Part shown: positions 40,454 through 49,216 of the stretch, in pieces
Layout of the letters: every line of letters begins with the position of its first letter
Numbering within the stretch: the stretch's first letter is position 1
Source: Bog-473 sp963756025
GTDB lineage: Bacteria; Actinomycetota; Acidimicrobiia; Acidimicrobiales; RAAP-2
Assembly (NCBI GenBank): GCA_963756025.1
Contig: CAVWMF010000008.1
Coordinates: forward strand, 124,001-188,000
DNA: 64,000 nucleotides
Direction of reading: 5' to 3'
Made by a program: the position numbers and the translations under genes
The notes under the pieces: model-generated
The model's database searches: none
What the model was told of the DNA's origin: nothing
What the model saw: only the letters and a program-made list of their open reading frames with translations

Positions 40454-42072
40454 GGTCCTGCTGATGCCGGCGGTGTTGTTGCGCTGCTTCGAGGCGTTCC
40501 TCCGGGCCGGCGGTCGTCGGATCTTTTCCCGAGATCACGTCGGCCCACGAGAGGATGGTCGCCACGTCCTCGTCCATTTCGGCGGCACTCATCTCCTGCG
40601 CACCCAGCGAGAAGCCCCCCGTCGTCCCGTCGATGGAGAGAAGGTCGCCCGCCGCGACGACGGTGCTCCCCACGCGGAATGTGTCACCCCCGATCTCGAT
40701 GGGCGCGCCGACCACAGCCGGAATGCCCCAACTCCGGGCCACCACCGCGGCGTGGCTCACCATGCCGCCACGCGAGGTGAGCACGCCTTCTGCCACCTGC
40801 ATGCCACGCACGTCGGCCGGTGAGGTTTCGTCGCGGACCAATATGACCGGGATGCCCAGCGCGGACCGCTCCAGCGCCTGATCCGTACTGAAGACAGCGT
40901 GTCCCACGGCGGCGCCCGGAGAGGCACCCACACCGAACGCAAGTGGCCGGGAGCCGCCCTCGAACATGGGACGCTGGGCCTGCGCCAGGTCCTCGAGAGT
41001 GATCCGGGTCACCGCGTCCTCTACGCGTGATGGACCATCCGGGCTGTGAGGCGAGCCCCACGGCAAGGCGGATGGCGCCCAACCCGGACGGCCTGGCGCG
41101 GCGTACCTGGAGGATCCACAGGCGCGACGACTCGACCGTGAACTCCACCTCGCACGCGTCGGCGAAGTGCTCTTCGAGTTTCTCGAATGTCGTCGACAGC
41201 TGGTGGTGGAGGCCGGGCAGTCGTTCGGCCAGGGCGCCGAGATCCAGGGTCGCGTGTGTCCCGGCGACGACGTCCTCGCCCTGGGCCCGCCAGAGGAACT
41301 CGCCACGCGGGGAACGTTCGCCGGTCGACAGATCGCGCGTGAAGGCCACCCCGCTGCCGGAGACCTCGTCGAAGTTGCCGAAGACCATCGTCTGTACGTT
41401 GACCGCTGTGCCTCCGCTGTCATCGAGCCCGGCATGCTGCCGGAAGGCACGGGCCCGGGGCGAATGCCAGGAGGCGAAGACGGCGCGGACGGCCGCCGCC
41501 AACTGCTCCCGTGGATCAGCGGGAAAAGCTTCTGGATCCCCGGCGAGAAGAGTGCGGCACACCTCGCGGGCGGTCGAGCCGTCGTCGCCGGTGACCTGGG
41601 TGTCGCGGTGGAGGACGACCCTGCCGTACATGAGGAGGAAGCGCCGGTAGCAGTCCCAGGCGAAGTCCTCGTCGTCGGCTCTTCGTGCGAGCGCGTCGCG
41701 GACCTGTTCGTTGAGGCCCACGTTGAGCACGGTGTCCAACATGCCGGGCATGGAGTGGCTCGCACCCGAGCGCACACTGACGAGCAAGGGGTCAGCGAGG
41801 TCACCGAGGCGGCGGCCGGCGGCGGCTTCCAACTCCGCCACGGCCTCGTCGATCTGTTCGTCCAGTTGTGCCGGCCATCCGCCGGCGAGGAAGGCCCGGC
41901 AGGCGTCGGTCGTGATGGTGAAGCCGTGCGGGACGGCGAGGCCGAGCACCGAGGTCATCTCGGCCAGGTTGGCGCCCTTGCCGCCGAGCCGATGGCGCAA
42001 CGAGCTCGGGCCCGCGTCGTGGTGGTAGTCGAAGGGGAAGACGAGGCGTTCGCGCTCTGGCCGCGCGATCAC
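40443..42072 (-). CDS. Short pyruvate-phosphate-dikinase-like protein (ATP-grasp plus phosphohistidine domain), apparently frameshifted
   Basis: PpdK-type protein of about 543 codons. GTG 42072 overlaps the stop of the next gene (GTGA). The N-terminal ATP-grasp part shows GGKGANLAEMTSVLGLAVPHGFTIT, RSGASHSMPGMLDTVLNVGLN and SGSGVAFTRD; the end has the phosphohistidine swivel motif TSRGGMVSHAAVVARSWGIPAVVG. The C-terminal PEP/pyruvate-binding barrel of full PPDK (about 880 residues) is missing, as in the short mycobacterial PpdK. The frame changes near 41041-41043; removing one G (C on the coding strand) restores QPDGPSRVEDAVTRI. So the catalytic His is present but the acceptor is unclear. Confidence 0.85.
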
Positions 42073-42740
42073 ACCGAGCCTTCGGCGAGACGGTCGATGC
42101 CGAGCGTGAGGATCAAGTCCTGGTGCAGTTCCATCCAGATGTCGTGATACGAGCCGCACGCGACGCCCGTGAAGGCGTCGTCGTCACCGTTGCGCAGGCG
42201 GTCGTATGCCTGCGCGAGTCTGGGTCGGTAGCCGCCAAGGCGCGGGAGGGCCGCCGCCATGGCAGCCAGGACGGGGCCGGCTTTCTGGTCGATCACTCCG
42301 AGTCCGTCAAGGACGCCGGTGTCATAGGCGACGTCGTCGTGCTCGTTCGGTTTCCCGTGGCGGAGCTGCCACCTCCCGCACTGTTCCTTCACGTCCACGT
42401 TGAGGGGAAGGAAATCGTCGTAGGCCTGGCGTAGCCGTTCGGTACCGGGGTTGCGCGCCGCCTCGTCGGCCAGCCGGTGCTTGTGGCGGGCCGCTCCGTC
42501 CGGTGTCAGCTGCCAGAGCTGATGGCGGGCCCGGAGGACGGCGTCGCCGGCATGCTCCAGCAGGGCCAGCTGTCGTTCGAGCGCTTCTTGCTCCATGGAC
42601 GTCAAGGCCACCAGCTCGGATACGGTCGCAACTTGCTTCACGCAGAGCGCGTGGATGACAAGGTACGCCTCCGGATCGAGGTCATCCTGACCGGGCACGG
42701 GCGGAAGGACCTTGCGCGGCCCCGAGGGCAAGCTTGTCAT
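42069..42740 (-). CDS. Partner protein of the PpdK-like enzyme with winged-helix-like N-terminus
   Basis: A 223-residue protein from ATG 42740. Residues about 20-90 (EAYLVIHALCVKQVATVSELVALTSMEQEALERQLALLEHAGDAVLRARHQLWQLTPDGAARH) read as a winged-helix DNA-binding or scaffold domain. The C-terminal half is helical, with YDDFLPLNVDVKEQCGRWQLR and HDVA-type motifs and no known catalytic site. It ends in a GTGA overlap with the PpdK-like gene, so the two are cotranslated. It may regulate or dock with the kinase; this is inference. Confidence 0.72.
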   Translation of the reverse strand: MTSLPSGPRKVLPPVPGQDDLDPEAYLVIHALCVKQVATVSELVALTSMEQEALERQLALLEHAGDAVLRARHQLWQLTPDGAARHKHRLADEAARNPGTERLRQAYDDFLPLNVDVKEQCGRWQLRHGKPNEHDDVAYDTGVLDGLGVIDQKAGPVLAAMAAALPRLGGYRPRLAQAYDRLRNGDDDAFTGVACGSYHDIWMELHQDLILTLGIDRLAEGSV

Positions 42741-42806
42741 GACGCAGACCAGGCTACTTTCCCTTCGCAGGGGGCCGCCCGGTGCAATGACGGATACCAT
42801 CCCATG

Positions 42807-43916
42807 ATGGCTGACGAGCGGGGGAATGTGTCCGCCATGGACGACTACGCCGTGCACCAGGCGCCGGAGCTGCTGGCCACGGTGGCGACCACGGACCCGA
42901 ACTTCTTCGAGCGGTTCTACTTCAACCTGTACTCCCATAGCGACGACCTGTTCATGATCGTCGGGCTCGGGCAATACCCGAACCGGGGCCTCATCGATGC
43001 CTACGCCATAGCGGTACGCCACGGGGTGCAGCACTCGCTGCGCAGTTCGGTCGTCTTCGACGGCGACCGCGCCGTCACGCGTGCCGGTCCGCTCGGTATC
43101 GAAATCCTGTCGGGCACCCGGTCCGTCAGTGTGCGGGCCGACGAACACGAAGGATCACCGATCGAGTTCGACCTCACCTGGGAGGCCGACATCGCGCCCT
43201 ACCTCGAACAGCGCACCAACGCCAAGGTGGGGCCGCGCACGACCGACGATGGCCAACGCTTCGTGCAGACCGGCCGTTGGACGGGAGACCTGCGCTTGGG
43301 CGGCGAGCAGTTCTCGATCACGCCGGACCGCTACTGGGGGGCGCGCGATCGAAGCTGGGGTCTGCGCCGGTTGGCCGACAGCGTGCCGCTCGTGCCCTTT
43401 CCCCGTGCTTCCTTCACGTCGTTCTTCACCTGGGCCCCGATGCAGTTCGAGCAGTACACGGTGCTCTACGCCGCCTTCGAGGATGCGAAGGGCGTGCCCG
43501 AACGTCGGGCGGCGCATCTGGTCGCACGCCTCCCGGGCGATGGAGTGGCCGACCTCGGCCCAACGGACCATCAGCTGGTTTTCGTGCCCGGCTCGCGGCG
43601 ACTCGCCGGCGGGACCATTTCGTTCGCCCCGGAGCACCCCGCCATCGAGATCGAGGTCCTGACCCGCCTCTGTCTCGACAAGGGCAGCGGGTACGGGCAG
43701 TCGGAGGCCTGGCAGCACGGTTCCTACGTCGGCGACCGCCGCGTAGAGTTCTCCAGTACGCCACAGACCGAGCTGTTCCCGACCAGCCGGATCGACGCCT
43801 GCCTCTGCCGGTTTCGTCGCGGGGGCGACGTCGGGTACGGCGTGTTCGACACGACGATCGTCGGCGACCATGTGAAGTATCCCCTCGAGGCCCACAGCGG
43901 AGGCGGCTCCGAGTGA
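42807..43916 (+). CDS. Protein of unknown function (lipocalin/hydroxyneurosporene-like fold possible)
   Basis: A 369-residue soluble protein, largely beta-strand. Notable stretches are FFERFYFNLYSHSDDLFMIVGLGQYPNRGLIDAYAI, SPIEFDLTWEADIAPYLEQRT, FVQTGRWTGDLRLGGEQFSI and DRYWGARDRSWGLRR. Strand pairs of this kind occur in hydroxyneurosporene-synthase or tocopherol-cyclase-like double-lipocalin proteins, but no identity can be claimed. Starts at 42804, 42807 or 42837 are possible. It is divergent from the PpdK/partner pair by 66 bp and followed at once by the stand-alone swivel-domain gene. Confidence 0.68.
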   Translation: MADERGNVSAMDDYAVHQAPELLATVATTDPNFFERFYFNLYSHSDDLFMIVGLGQYPNRGLIDAYAIAVRHGVQHSLRSSVVFDGDRAVTRAGPLGIEILSGTRSVSVRADEHEGSPIEFDLTWEADIAPYLEQRTNAKVGPRTTDDGQRFVQTGRWTGDLRLGGEQFSITPDRYWGARDRSWGLRRLADSVPLVPFPRASFTSFFTWAPMQFEQYTVLYAAFEDAKGVPERRAAHLVARLPGDGVADLGPTDHQLVFVPGSRRLAGGTISFAPEHPAIEIEVLTRLCLDKGSGYGQSEAWQHGSYVGDRRVEFSSTPQTELFPTSRIDACLCRFRRGGDVGYGVFDTTIVGDHVKYPLEAHSGGGSE

Positions 43917-43926
43917 AGCGACGGAC

Positions 43927-44289
43927 GTGGCCGGCGTGACCGTCCTCGGCGTCGGCCTACCCGTCGCCGAGGGTGCGGCGGTCTCGGGACATCTCATCGA
44001 GCTGAACGAGCCGTCCGACGTTCTCGCCCTGTTGGATGACATCGAAGGCCGCGCGCTGGTGGCGGTCATCCGCGATGCCGGTGCCACGTTCCTCGGCCCG
44101 GTCCAGGCCGACCTGGCCGGGCTGGTCTGTCTCTCGGGAGACCTCGGGAGTCATCTGGCCATCGTCAGCCGTGAGCTCGGGACGCCGGCCCTGGTGGGCT
44201 TCGAGATAGCCGAGGGCCAGAAGTTGCACGAGGGCACGCTGGTCGAGCTCCATCTCGAGAGCGGTCAACTCCGCGCCCTGGAGGCGTGA
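43927..44289 (+). CDS. Stand-alone PEP-utilising phosphohistidine (swivel) domain
   Basis: A 120-residue protein that is just one swivelling domain: VLLD and LVAVIRDAGATFLGPVQADLAGLVCLSGDLGSHLAIVSRELGTPALVGF contains the GxLGSH motif with the phosphorylatable His, equivalent to TSRGGMVSH in the nearby PpdK-like protein. As a free domain it could carry phosphate between partners. GTG 43927 follows the unknown 369-residue gene by 10 bp and precedes the HExxH gene by 4 bp, so the three form an operon divergent from the PpdK pair. Confidence 0.8.
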   Translation: MAGVTVLGVGLPVAEGAAVSGHLIELNEPSDVLALLDDIEGRALVAVIRDAGATFLGPVQADLAGLVCLSGDLGSHLAIVSRELGTPALVGFEIAEGQKLHEGTLVELHLESGQLRALEA

Positions 44290-44293
44290 GGTC

Positions 44294-45391
44294 ATGAGCC
44301 GCCATGTGCTCAGTACAGCGGAGATCGATGAGTGGCGTCACAACATCCTGACCCGCATCTCGGGCTATCAGGCAGGGACGCGCACGATGTTCGCCTCGCC
44401 GCTCATCCCGATGGAGTACCTCGCCATCCAGGGCCTCGAGGTGTGGGACCGGTGGCCGGCCATCGTGGAACGCATCGCGGCCGAATGTTCGCCCGAGGCC
44501 ATCGGCGCCAGCCTGCGCCGGCCCGGACTGGGCGTGAATGCGACGCACTTCTTCTGCCTGGCCTGCCTTCCGCCGGGCGGTCATGACGGATGGCTGCGCC
44601 ATGGCGTGTCGTATCCCGACGCGGCGCAGCGGTTCTCCATAATGCACGAGTTCTGGCACGGTGCGACGAGCAGTTGGCGCGCCGATGGGTTCTCCACGGC
44701 ATGGGCGGCCGGCAATGTCGTCCGGCCGTACCCCAAGGATTGCATCGCCGAGTTGGCGGCGACGGCGATCGGCGTGTCGGCCGCCGAGGTGACGCACCTG
44801 CGTCGTTCCATGGGCGCGCTGATGCAGTTCCTGTTCCTCAATTTCATGGAGTGCCGCGTCGGGATCGGCGAGACGGGGCCCTATGCCCTGCCCCGGGACC
44901 GGGTCATGCTGGTGCGCGAATTCGCATACCTCGGCCGGAGCTTCCTGCCCTGGAGCGCAGCGGCACTCGAGGCTCCATTCCAGGGCGTGGTAGCGGCATT
45001 GGTGTTCCGCCCCGGCGTGCGCATCGAGGTGGGCGACACCGCCACCAGCGTGTGCATCCCCGCCGATCCCATGGTCGACCTCGAGGCGGTGGGGCTGTTC
45101 GCCAGCGACGGCGGTGTCTTGACGCCGATCGGACTCGAGGAGTTGGAGGTGGCGGCGGGGGCGGCGAAGAGCGCCCACCGAAACCTCTACCGACAGGTCG
45201 CGGGCTGGACCTGGGAGGAGAAGATGTCCGCCGGCGCCTTCTCCTATTTCACGACGCTGCGCCCGTTTGCCGTCCTGGCGGGAGTGGACAACGACGTCGA
45301 TTGGACCGTACCCCGGGCGGCGGCCGACATCTTGGAGTCGATGAAGCCGGGGCCGTCCGGTCCCCCCGCAACAAGGCCGTCCTCGCCCTGA
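44294..45391 (+). CDS. Putative HExxH metalloprotease-like protein
   Basis: A 365-residue protein. SIMHEFWHGA at residues 115-124 contains HEFWH (His118, Glu119, His122), a zinc-protease HExxH motif. A further Glu at 153 in CIAELAATAIGV, 31 residues later, could be the third ligand, as in ImmA/IrrE-like gluzincins (where EREA..FAA.L follows). The rest has no recognised domain, and no signal peptide is seen, so it should be cytoplasmic. It is 4 bp after the swivel-domain gene. Activity is unproven; the motif could be chance. Confidence 0.65.
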   Translation: MSRHVLSTAEIDEWRHNILTRISGYQAGTRTMFASPLIPMEYLAIQGLEVWDRWPAIVERIAAECSPEAIGASLRRPGLGVNATHFFCLACLPPGGHDGWLRHGVSYPDAAQRFSIMHEFWHGATSSWRADGFSTAWAAGNVVRPYPKDCIAELAATAIGVSAAEVTHLRRSMGALMQFLFLNFMECRVGIGETGPYALPRDRVMLVREFAYLGRSFLPWSAAALEAPFQGVVAALVFRPGVRIEVGDTATSVCIPADPMVDLEAVGLFASDGGVLTPIGLEELEVAAGAAKSAHRNLYRQVAGWTWEEKMSAGAFSYFTTLRPFAVLAGVDNDVDWTVPRAAADILESMKPGPSGPPATRPSSP

Positions 45392-45435
45392 ACTGAGGGC
45401 TAGGGTCGGCACACACGGCGAACGAAGGGGCAGGA

Positions 45436-46024
45436 ATGACCACGACGTACCCGCTGAATCTCGAGGTGACCAGTCCTGCGGAGATCCCCCGATGGCGCCC
45501 GCTGTTGAATTGGCTCCTGGTCATCCCACCGCTGGTGTTTCTCTTCATCTACTTCATCGGTGTCCAGATCCTCTCCATCGTCAGTTGGTTCGTCATCCTC
45601 TTCACGGGGCGCATGCCCGAGAACTGGGGCGCGTTCATGGTGAAGGTGTTCCGCTACCAGTGGCGGATCTACGCCTATCTCTACGGCTGGACCGAGCAAT
45701 ACCCCGGGTTCGAATTGCCATCGGGCTTCGCCGATCCCGGGGGGTACCCCGCCGTGTTGAGCAGCGTGCCGGACGAAACCCGCAACCGGCTCACCGTGGC
45801 CCTGCGGCTGATCTGGGTCATTCCGGCGTACTTCGTGGTCTACTTCGTGGCAATTGCAGCAAACGTGGTCTTGTTCGTGGCCTGGTTCATCGTGCTTTTC
45901 ACCGGGAAGTGGCCCGAGGGCATGCGAGAGTTCTGCGTGGGCTACTTCCGGTGGAGCATCCGCGTGATGGCCTACGCCGCGTCTGCTCACCGACGTCTAC
46001 CCGCCCTTCCGCCTCGAAGCGTAA
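45436..46024 (+). CDS. DUF4389 membrane protein, apparently frameshifted near the end
   Basis: About 195 residues with two repeats of a membrane module: LLVIPPLVFLFIYFIGVQILSIVSWFVILFTGRMPENW and LIWVIPAYFVVYFVAIAANVVLFVAWFIVLFTGKWPEGM, each followed by a YLYGWT / VMAYA segment. This is the DUF4389 pattern. The expected ending LLTDVYPPFRLEA-stop is present but in another frame; removing one base at about 45980-45984 (GCGTCTG to GCGCTG) restores it, with TAA at 46022-46024. In the printed frame translation would run to 46176 into the antisense of the LLM gene. Function unknown. Confidence 0.85.
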
Positions 46025-46064
46025 GGAAAGCGCGACCGCGTCGGCGGGTTGCTGCGCAGCGTGG

Positions 46065-46931
46065 TCAGACCTCTTTGAGTCTGGGGACGACCTTTTCACC
46101 CAGCTCGGCCACCCATGCCGCCGGGTCCGGACCGGGTGGCATCACCTCGACCAAGGTGACGCCGAGCTTGGCGTAGTCCGCCATGAGCGAGAGGAACGCG
46201 TCGACGTCGTCCAGCGGGTTGGGCCCGAGGATCGTCTTCTGGATACTGTCGAGATCGCGGCCTTCGGCCTCGCAGTGCCGGGCGAGCACGTCCAGCTTGT
46301 GCGCCACGACTGAGGCGTCCGCGGCGAAGAGGTTGCACGCGTCGGCGTAGCGGGCGACAAGCTTGAGCGTCTTCCGCTCGCCGCTGCCACCTATCAGAAT
46401 TTTCGGTGCAGGCTTCTGTATCGGCCGGGGCGAGCAGATGGTCTCGGCCAGCTGGTAATACCTGCCGTCATACGGGCCGTCGTCATCGCTCCACATCTGG
46501 TGACAGATCTGGAGCGCTTCCTCCAAACGCTCGAAACGCTCGCTGAGCGGCGGGAACGGCACGCCGAGCCCCAGATGCTCGCGCTCGTACCAGGCGGCAC
46601 CGATGCCCAGCTGCGCCCGTCCGCCGGACACGATGTCGAGGGTGGTCACGATTTTGGCCAACAATCCCGGATGGCGGTAGGTGACGCCCGTCACGAGGAG
46701 GGCCAACGTCATCCTCCGGGTCTGACCAGCCAGGAAGCCGAGCGCGGTGTAGCCCTCGAGCATGGGGTCCTGTGAAGTGGCCAGTGATTCCATCTGGAAC
46801 CAGTGGTCCATGAGAGTGAAGACCGAGCATCCCCCGTCCTCTGCGGCCTGTGCGGTGGCGGCGAGGGTGGGCCCCATTGCTCCGGGACCGCCGGGAAGGG
46901 TGAAGTTCGCATAGTGAATTCCGAGTTCCAT
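46065..46931 (-). CDS. LLM-class F420-dependent oxidoreductase
   Basis: A 288-residue luciferase-like TIM-barrel protein. MELGIHYANFTLPGG opens the first strand; VFTLMDHWFQME, GFLAGQTRRMTLALLVTGVTYRHPGLLAKIVTTLDIVSGGRAQLGIGAAWYEREH and LIGGSGERKTLKLVARYADACNL are hallmark segments of the F420-dependent LLM family. ATG 46931 is preferred to the GTG at 46940. The substrate is unknown. Two further LLM genes lie at 58175-60001. Confidence 0.92.
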   Translation of the reverse strand: MELGIHYANFTLPGGPGAMGPTLAATAQAAEDGGCSVFTLMDHWFQMESLATSQDPMLEGYTALGFLAGQTRRMTLALLVTGVTYRHPGLLAKIVTTLDIVSGGRAQLGIGAAWYEREHLGLGVPFPPLSERFERLEEALQICHQMWSDDDGPYDGRYYQLAETICSPRPIQKPAPKILIGGSGERKTLKLVARYADACNLFAADASVVAHKLDVLARHCEAEGRDLDSIQKTILGPNPLDDVDAFLSLMADYAKLGVTLVEVMPPGPDPAAWVAELGEKVVPRLKEV

Positions 46932-46998
46932 ACTTCGCACCTTATGTTGATCGCGCGAATGACCAGGTCATGGGCATCCCCCTCGTTACGATTGGCCT

Positions 46999-48007
46999 AT
47001 GTCGGCGTTGGACGACCCCGGTGCGCCGGCTGTCCCTCCAGGGAGGGACCCCCGTGTTCCACCTGAGTCGAGGGTCTCGAGGCGGCGTGCCAAACGGCGG
47101 CGCCTGCAACATCGGGTCGCCGGTGCGGCGTGCGCTGTTCTCGTGCTCTCCGTCGTGGGGGTGGTGATCCTCAACCGGCCGGCCAGTCCCACCCGCCGCG
47201 CTGATCAGTCCACGAAGGGAACCACCAGGGCCACGTCCACCGGCTCGACCGTGGTCACCGTCACCCATCACGCGACGCCCGGTGCCGGCGACCTCTTCAC
47301 GCAGCCATCGGTGGCGGCGTATCTCGCGGCCAACAGCGGCGAAGACGTGACCGCGGCCGTCTACGACGACGTCACAGGTCGTACCTCCTCGTTCCGGCCC
47401 GACACGCCCGAGGTGACGGCCAGCATCATGAAGGTGGACATACTGGCGACCCTGCTGGCGCAGAGCCAGGCCGATGGGCAGGCGCTCACGCCGGCGGATC
47501 AAAGCCTGAGCCAGAGCATGATCGAGCTGAGCGACAATGACGACGCCCAGGATCTGTGGGACAGCGAGGGGGGCGCCACGGCGGTCCAACGCTTCGACAC
47601 GGCAGCGGGGCTGACCCAGACGACGCCGGACGCGGCCGGGTATTGGGGGTTGTCGACGACCACGGCCGCCGATCAGGTGCAGCTCATGCGCACGGTGGCG
47701 TACCCCAATGGCGTGCTCTCGACGGCATCGCAGGGTTACGAGCTCGGCCTCATGTCGCATGTCGAATCCGACGAGGACTGGGGCGTCTCGGCCGGCCCGG
47801 GTGCGGACGCAACGGTCGCCCTCAAGAACGGATGGCTTCCCCTCGACAGCGGTGGCTGGCAGGTGAACAGCGTCGGCTACGTCGACGGTGACGGTCGCAA
47901 CTATGTGATTGCCGTCCTGACCGACGGGCGCCACTGAGGCCAACGGGATCAGCACCATCGAAGGGTTGTCCGGGCTCATCTGGCAGGAGCTGGCGCCCGC
48001 CGCGTGA
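46999..48007 (+). CDS. Beta-lactamase-like serine hydrolase, membrane-anchored, apparently frameshifted
   Basis: N-terminal cytoplasmic tail (SRRRAKRRRLQHR), one membrane helix (VAGAACAVLVLSVVGVVIL) and an extracytoplasmic class-A beta-lactamase-like domain: the segment TASIMKVDIL has the SxxK active-site pair, LSDNDDAQDL holds the SDN-like motif, and KNGWLPL replaces KTG. Such proteins hydrolyse or bind peptidoglycan-like substrates. The printed frame stops at 47937, but the expected end EANGISTIEGLSGLIWQELA follows in another frame to TGA 48005-48007; shortening the GGG at 47926-47928 by one restores it (about 335 residues). Confidence 0.83.
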
Positions 48008-48027
48008 GGGTCGGCCCCCGAGGCCGC

Positions 48028-48498
48028 TCAACCGCCCATCGAACCGACCCCGGGGGTCAGGGATCGTTCCTCGTCGCCCGTGTGCCGCTTGAGATCGCGC
48101 TGTCCTTCTTCGACCCGCTTCATGGTTTCCTCCGACGCCTCCTCCAGCATGATGAGTCCGCTCCGGGCCTCGGGGAGGGCGCGGAGTAGCTCGTCGAGCT
48201 TGCGTTGTGTGGCGGCCTGTTCGCGACTCTGGGTGTGCTGAATGACGAACACCATGGCCAAGGTCACGGCGGAGGTTCCCGATTCGAAGGCGATGATCCA
48301 CCCGTCGGGAAAACCGAGAATTATCCCTACGATGAAGGCGGAAATCAGCACCACGCCGACCCCGACGGCCACGACGGGAAGCGAGCTGTAGTGATCGACG
48401 CGATAGAGCCAACGGCTACCGACCGTGCGTTGCTCGACGCGAGGCAGGACGCGATAGCGCCGCCGCCATCCTGAGCGAACCGTATTCTCGTCTGTCAT
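48028..48498 (-). CDS. Low-affinity iron permease-family membrane protein
   Basis: A 156-residue protein of the PF04120 type. Two hydrophobic helices (VVAVGVGVVLISAFIVGIILGF and the one ending VTLAMVFVI) flank the conserved block FESGTSAVTLAMVFVIQHTQSREQAATQRKLDELLRA, diagnostic of this family. The C-terminal half is a charged helix. The name comes from a yeast homologue; whether the bacterial members move iron is doubtful. Confidence 0.88.
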   Translation of the reverse strand: MTDENTVRSGWRRRYRVLPRVEQRTVGSRWLYRVDHYSSLPVVAVGVGVVLISAFIVGIILGFPDGWIIAFESGTSAVTLAMVFVIQHTQSREQAATQRKLDELLRALPEARSGLIMLEEASEETMKRVEEGQRDLKRHTGDEERSLTPGVGSMGG

Positions 48499-48925
48499 GG
48501 GAGTGTCCTCCGCGCGCCGGCCGGGTCGTCCGTGGCCGGATCGAATCCCTGAACCTCAATCTTTTCGGGACGCAATTGCCGTGACGGCGTCGCCCAGCCC
48601 GATCGGGCGGTGACCCTGTCCCGGTCATATACCCCCACCGGCCCGATCCCAACCGCTCAGCGCACGCAAACGGTTCACCGGACCGAAGGTGCAGGGCACG
48701 GCCGACGAGCTCAAGGAGATCGAGGCAGGGTTCGACAACATCGAGGCGGAGTTGGCGAAAATCGACTGAGCCACGTCGGCGGCCGCGCGACGCCGGGGGA
48801 CTCGGCGACGCCGGGCGACCGCGCTGCGCCGGTTGTTCGGTGGGAGCTGCCGGAGTGATGCAGCGTTTCTGTTCGGTTGCCCCGGGGTATGGGCAGAGCA
48901 GGGTTTGCGACACGGAAACGAGGCA
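48499..48925. other. 427-bp stretch without a supported gene
   Basis: Between the iron-permease-like gene and a small protein gene. The only coding-like trace is on the plus strand at 48665-48769, where RKRFTGPKVQGTADELKEI and GFDNIEAELAKID-stop can be read; no good start precedes it (a GTG sits at 48689), so it may be the 3-prime remnant of a lost gene or a very short helical protein. A GCCGGG/CGACGCC-rich patch at about 48780-48830 contains imperfect repeats. Confidence 0.4.
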
Positions 48926-49216
48926 ATGCCGATGATCGACCCAAAGGAAACATTTGAAACGGCCCGGGGTCATGCCCACCGGGCCAGGAAATCAACAGGG
49001 CGGCTGGTGATCTCGGGATTGGGTTTCTCGGTGGCCTACTTCTTCGATCCCGATCACGGGAGTGCCCGGCGCAAGCAGGCCATCGAAGTTGTCAATCACG
49101 TGCGTAGGGCCGGGGCGCACGTGAGAAGCCGCCGGAGAAGCCAACCAGCAACTCCGACGGCTGCTGATGACGGGGCTGCCGCGCCGCTCCGGAGCGTGAC
49201 GACGATCGCGCGTTAG
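48926..49216 (+). CDS. Small single-TM protein with FDPDHG motif
   Basis: A 96-residue protein from ATG 48926 (or 48932). An amphipathic N-terminus is followed by a membrane helix (RLVISGLGFSVAYFF) and the turn DPDHGSARRKQA, a motif seen just after the helix in YtxH-like actinobacterial membrane proteins. The C-terminus is basic and disordered. The stop overlaps that of the converging gene by 4 bp. Function unknown. Confidence 0.6.
   Translation: MPMIDPKETFETARGHAHRARKSTGRLVISGLGFSVAYFFDPDHGSARRKQAIEVVNHVRRAGAHVRSRRRSQPATPTAADDGAAAPLRSVTTIAR

Noticed and set aside
44165..45412. 415-codon minus-strand frame
   Set aside because: Antisense to the HExxH gene; Arg/Gly/His-rich and without recognisable fold.
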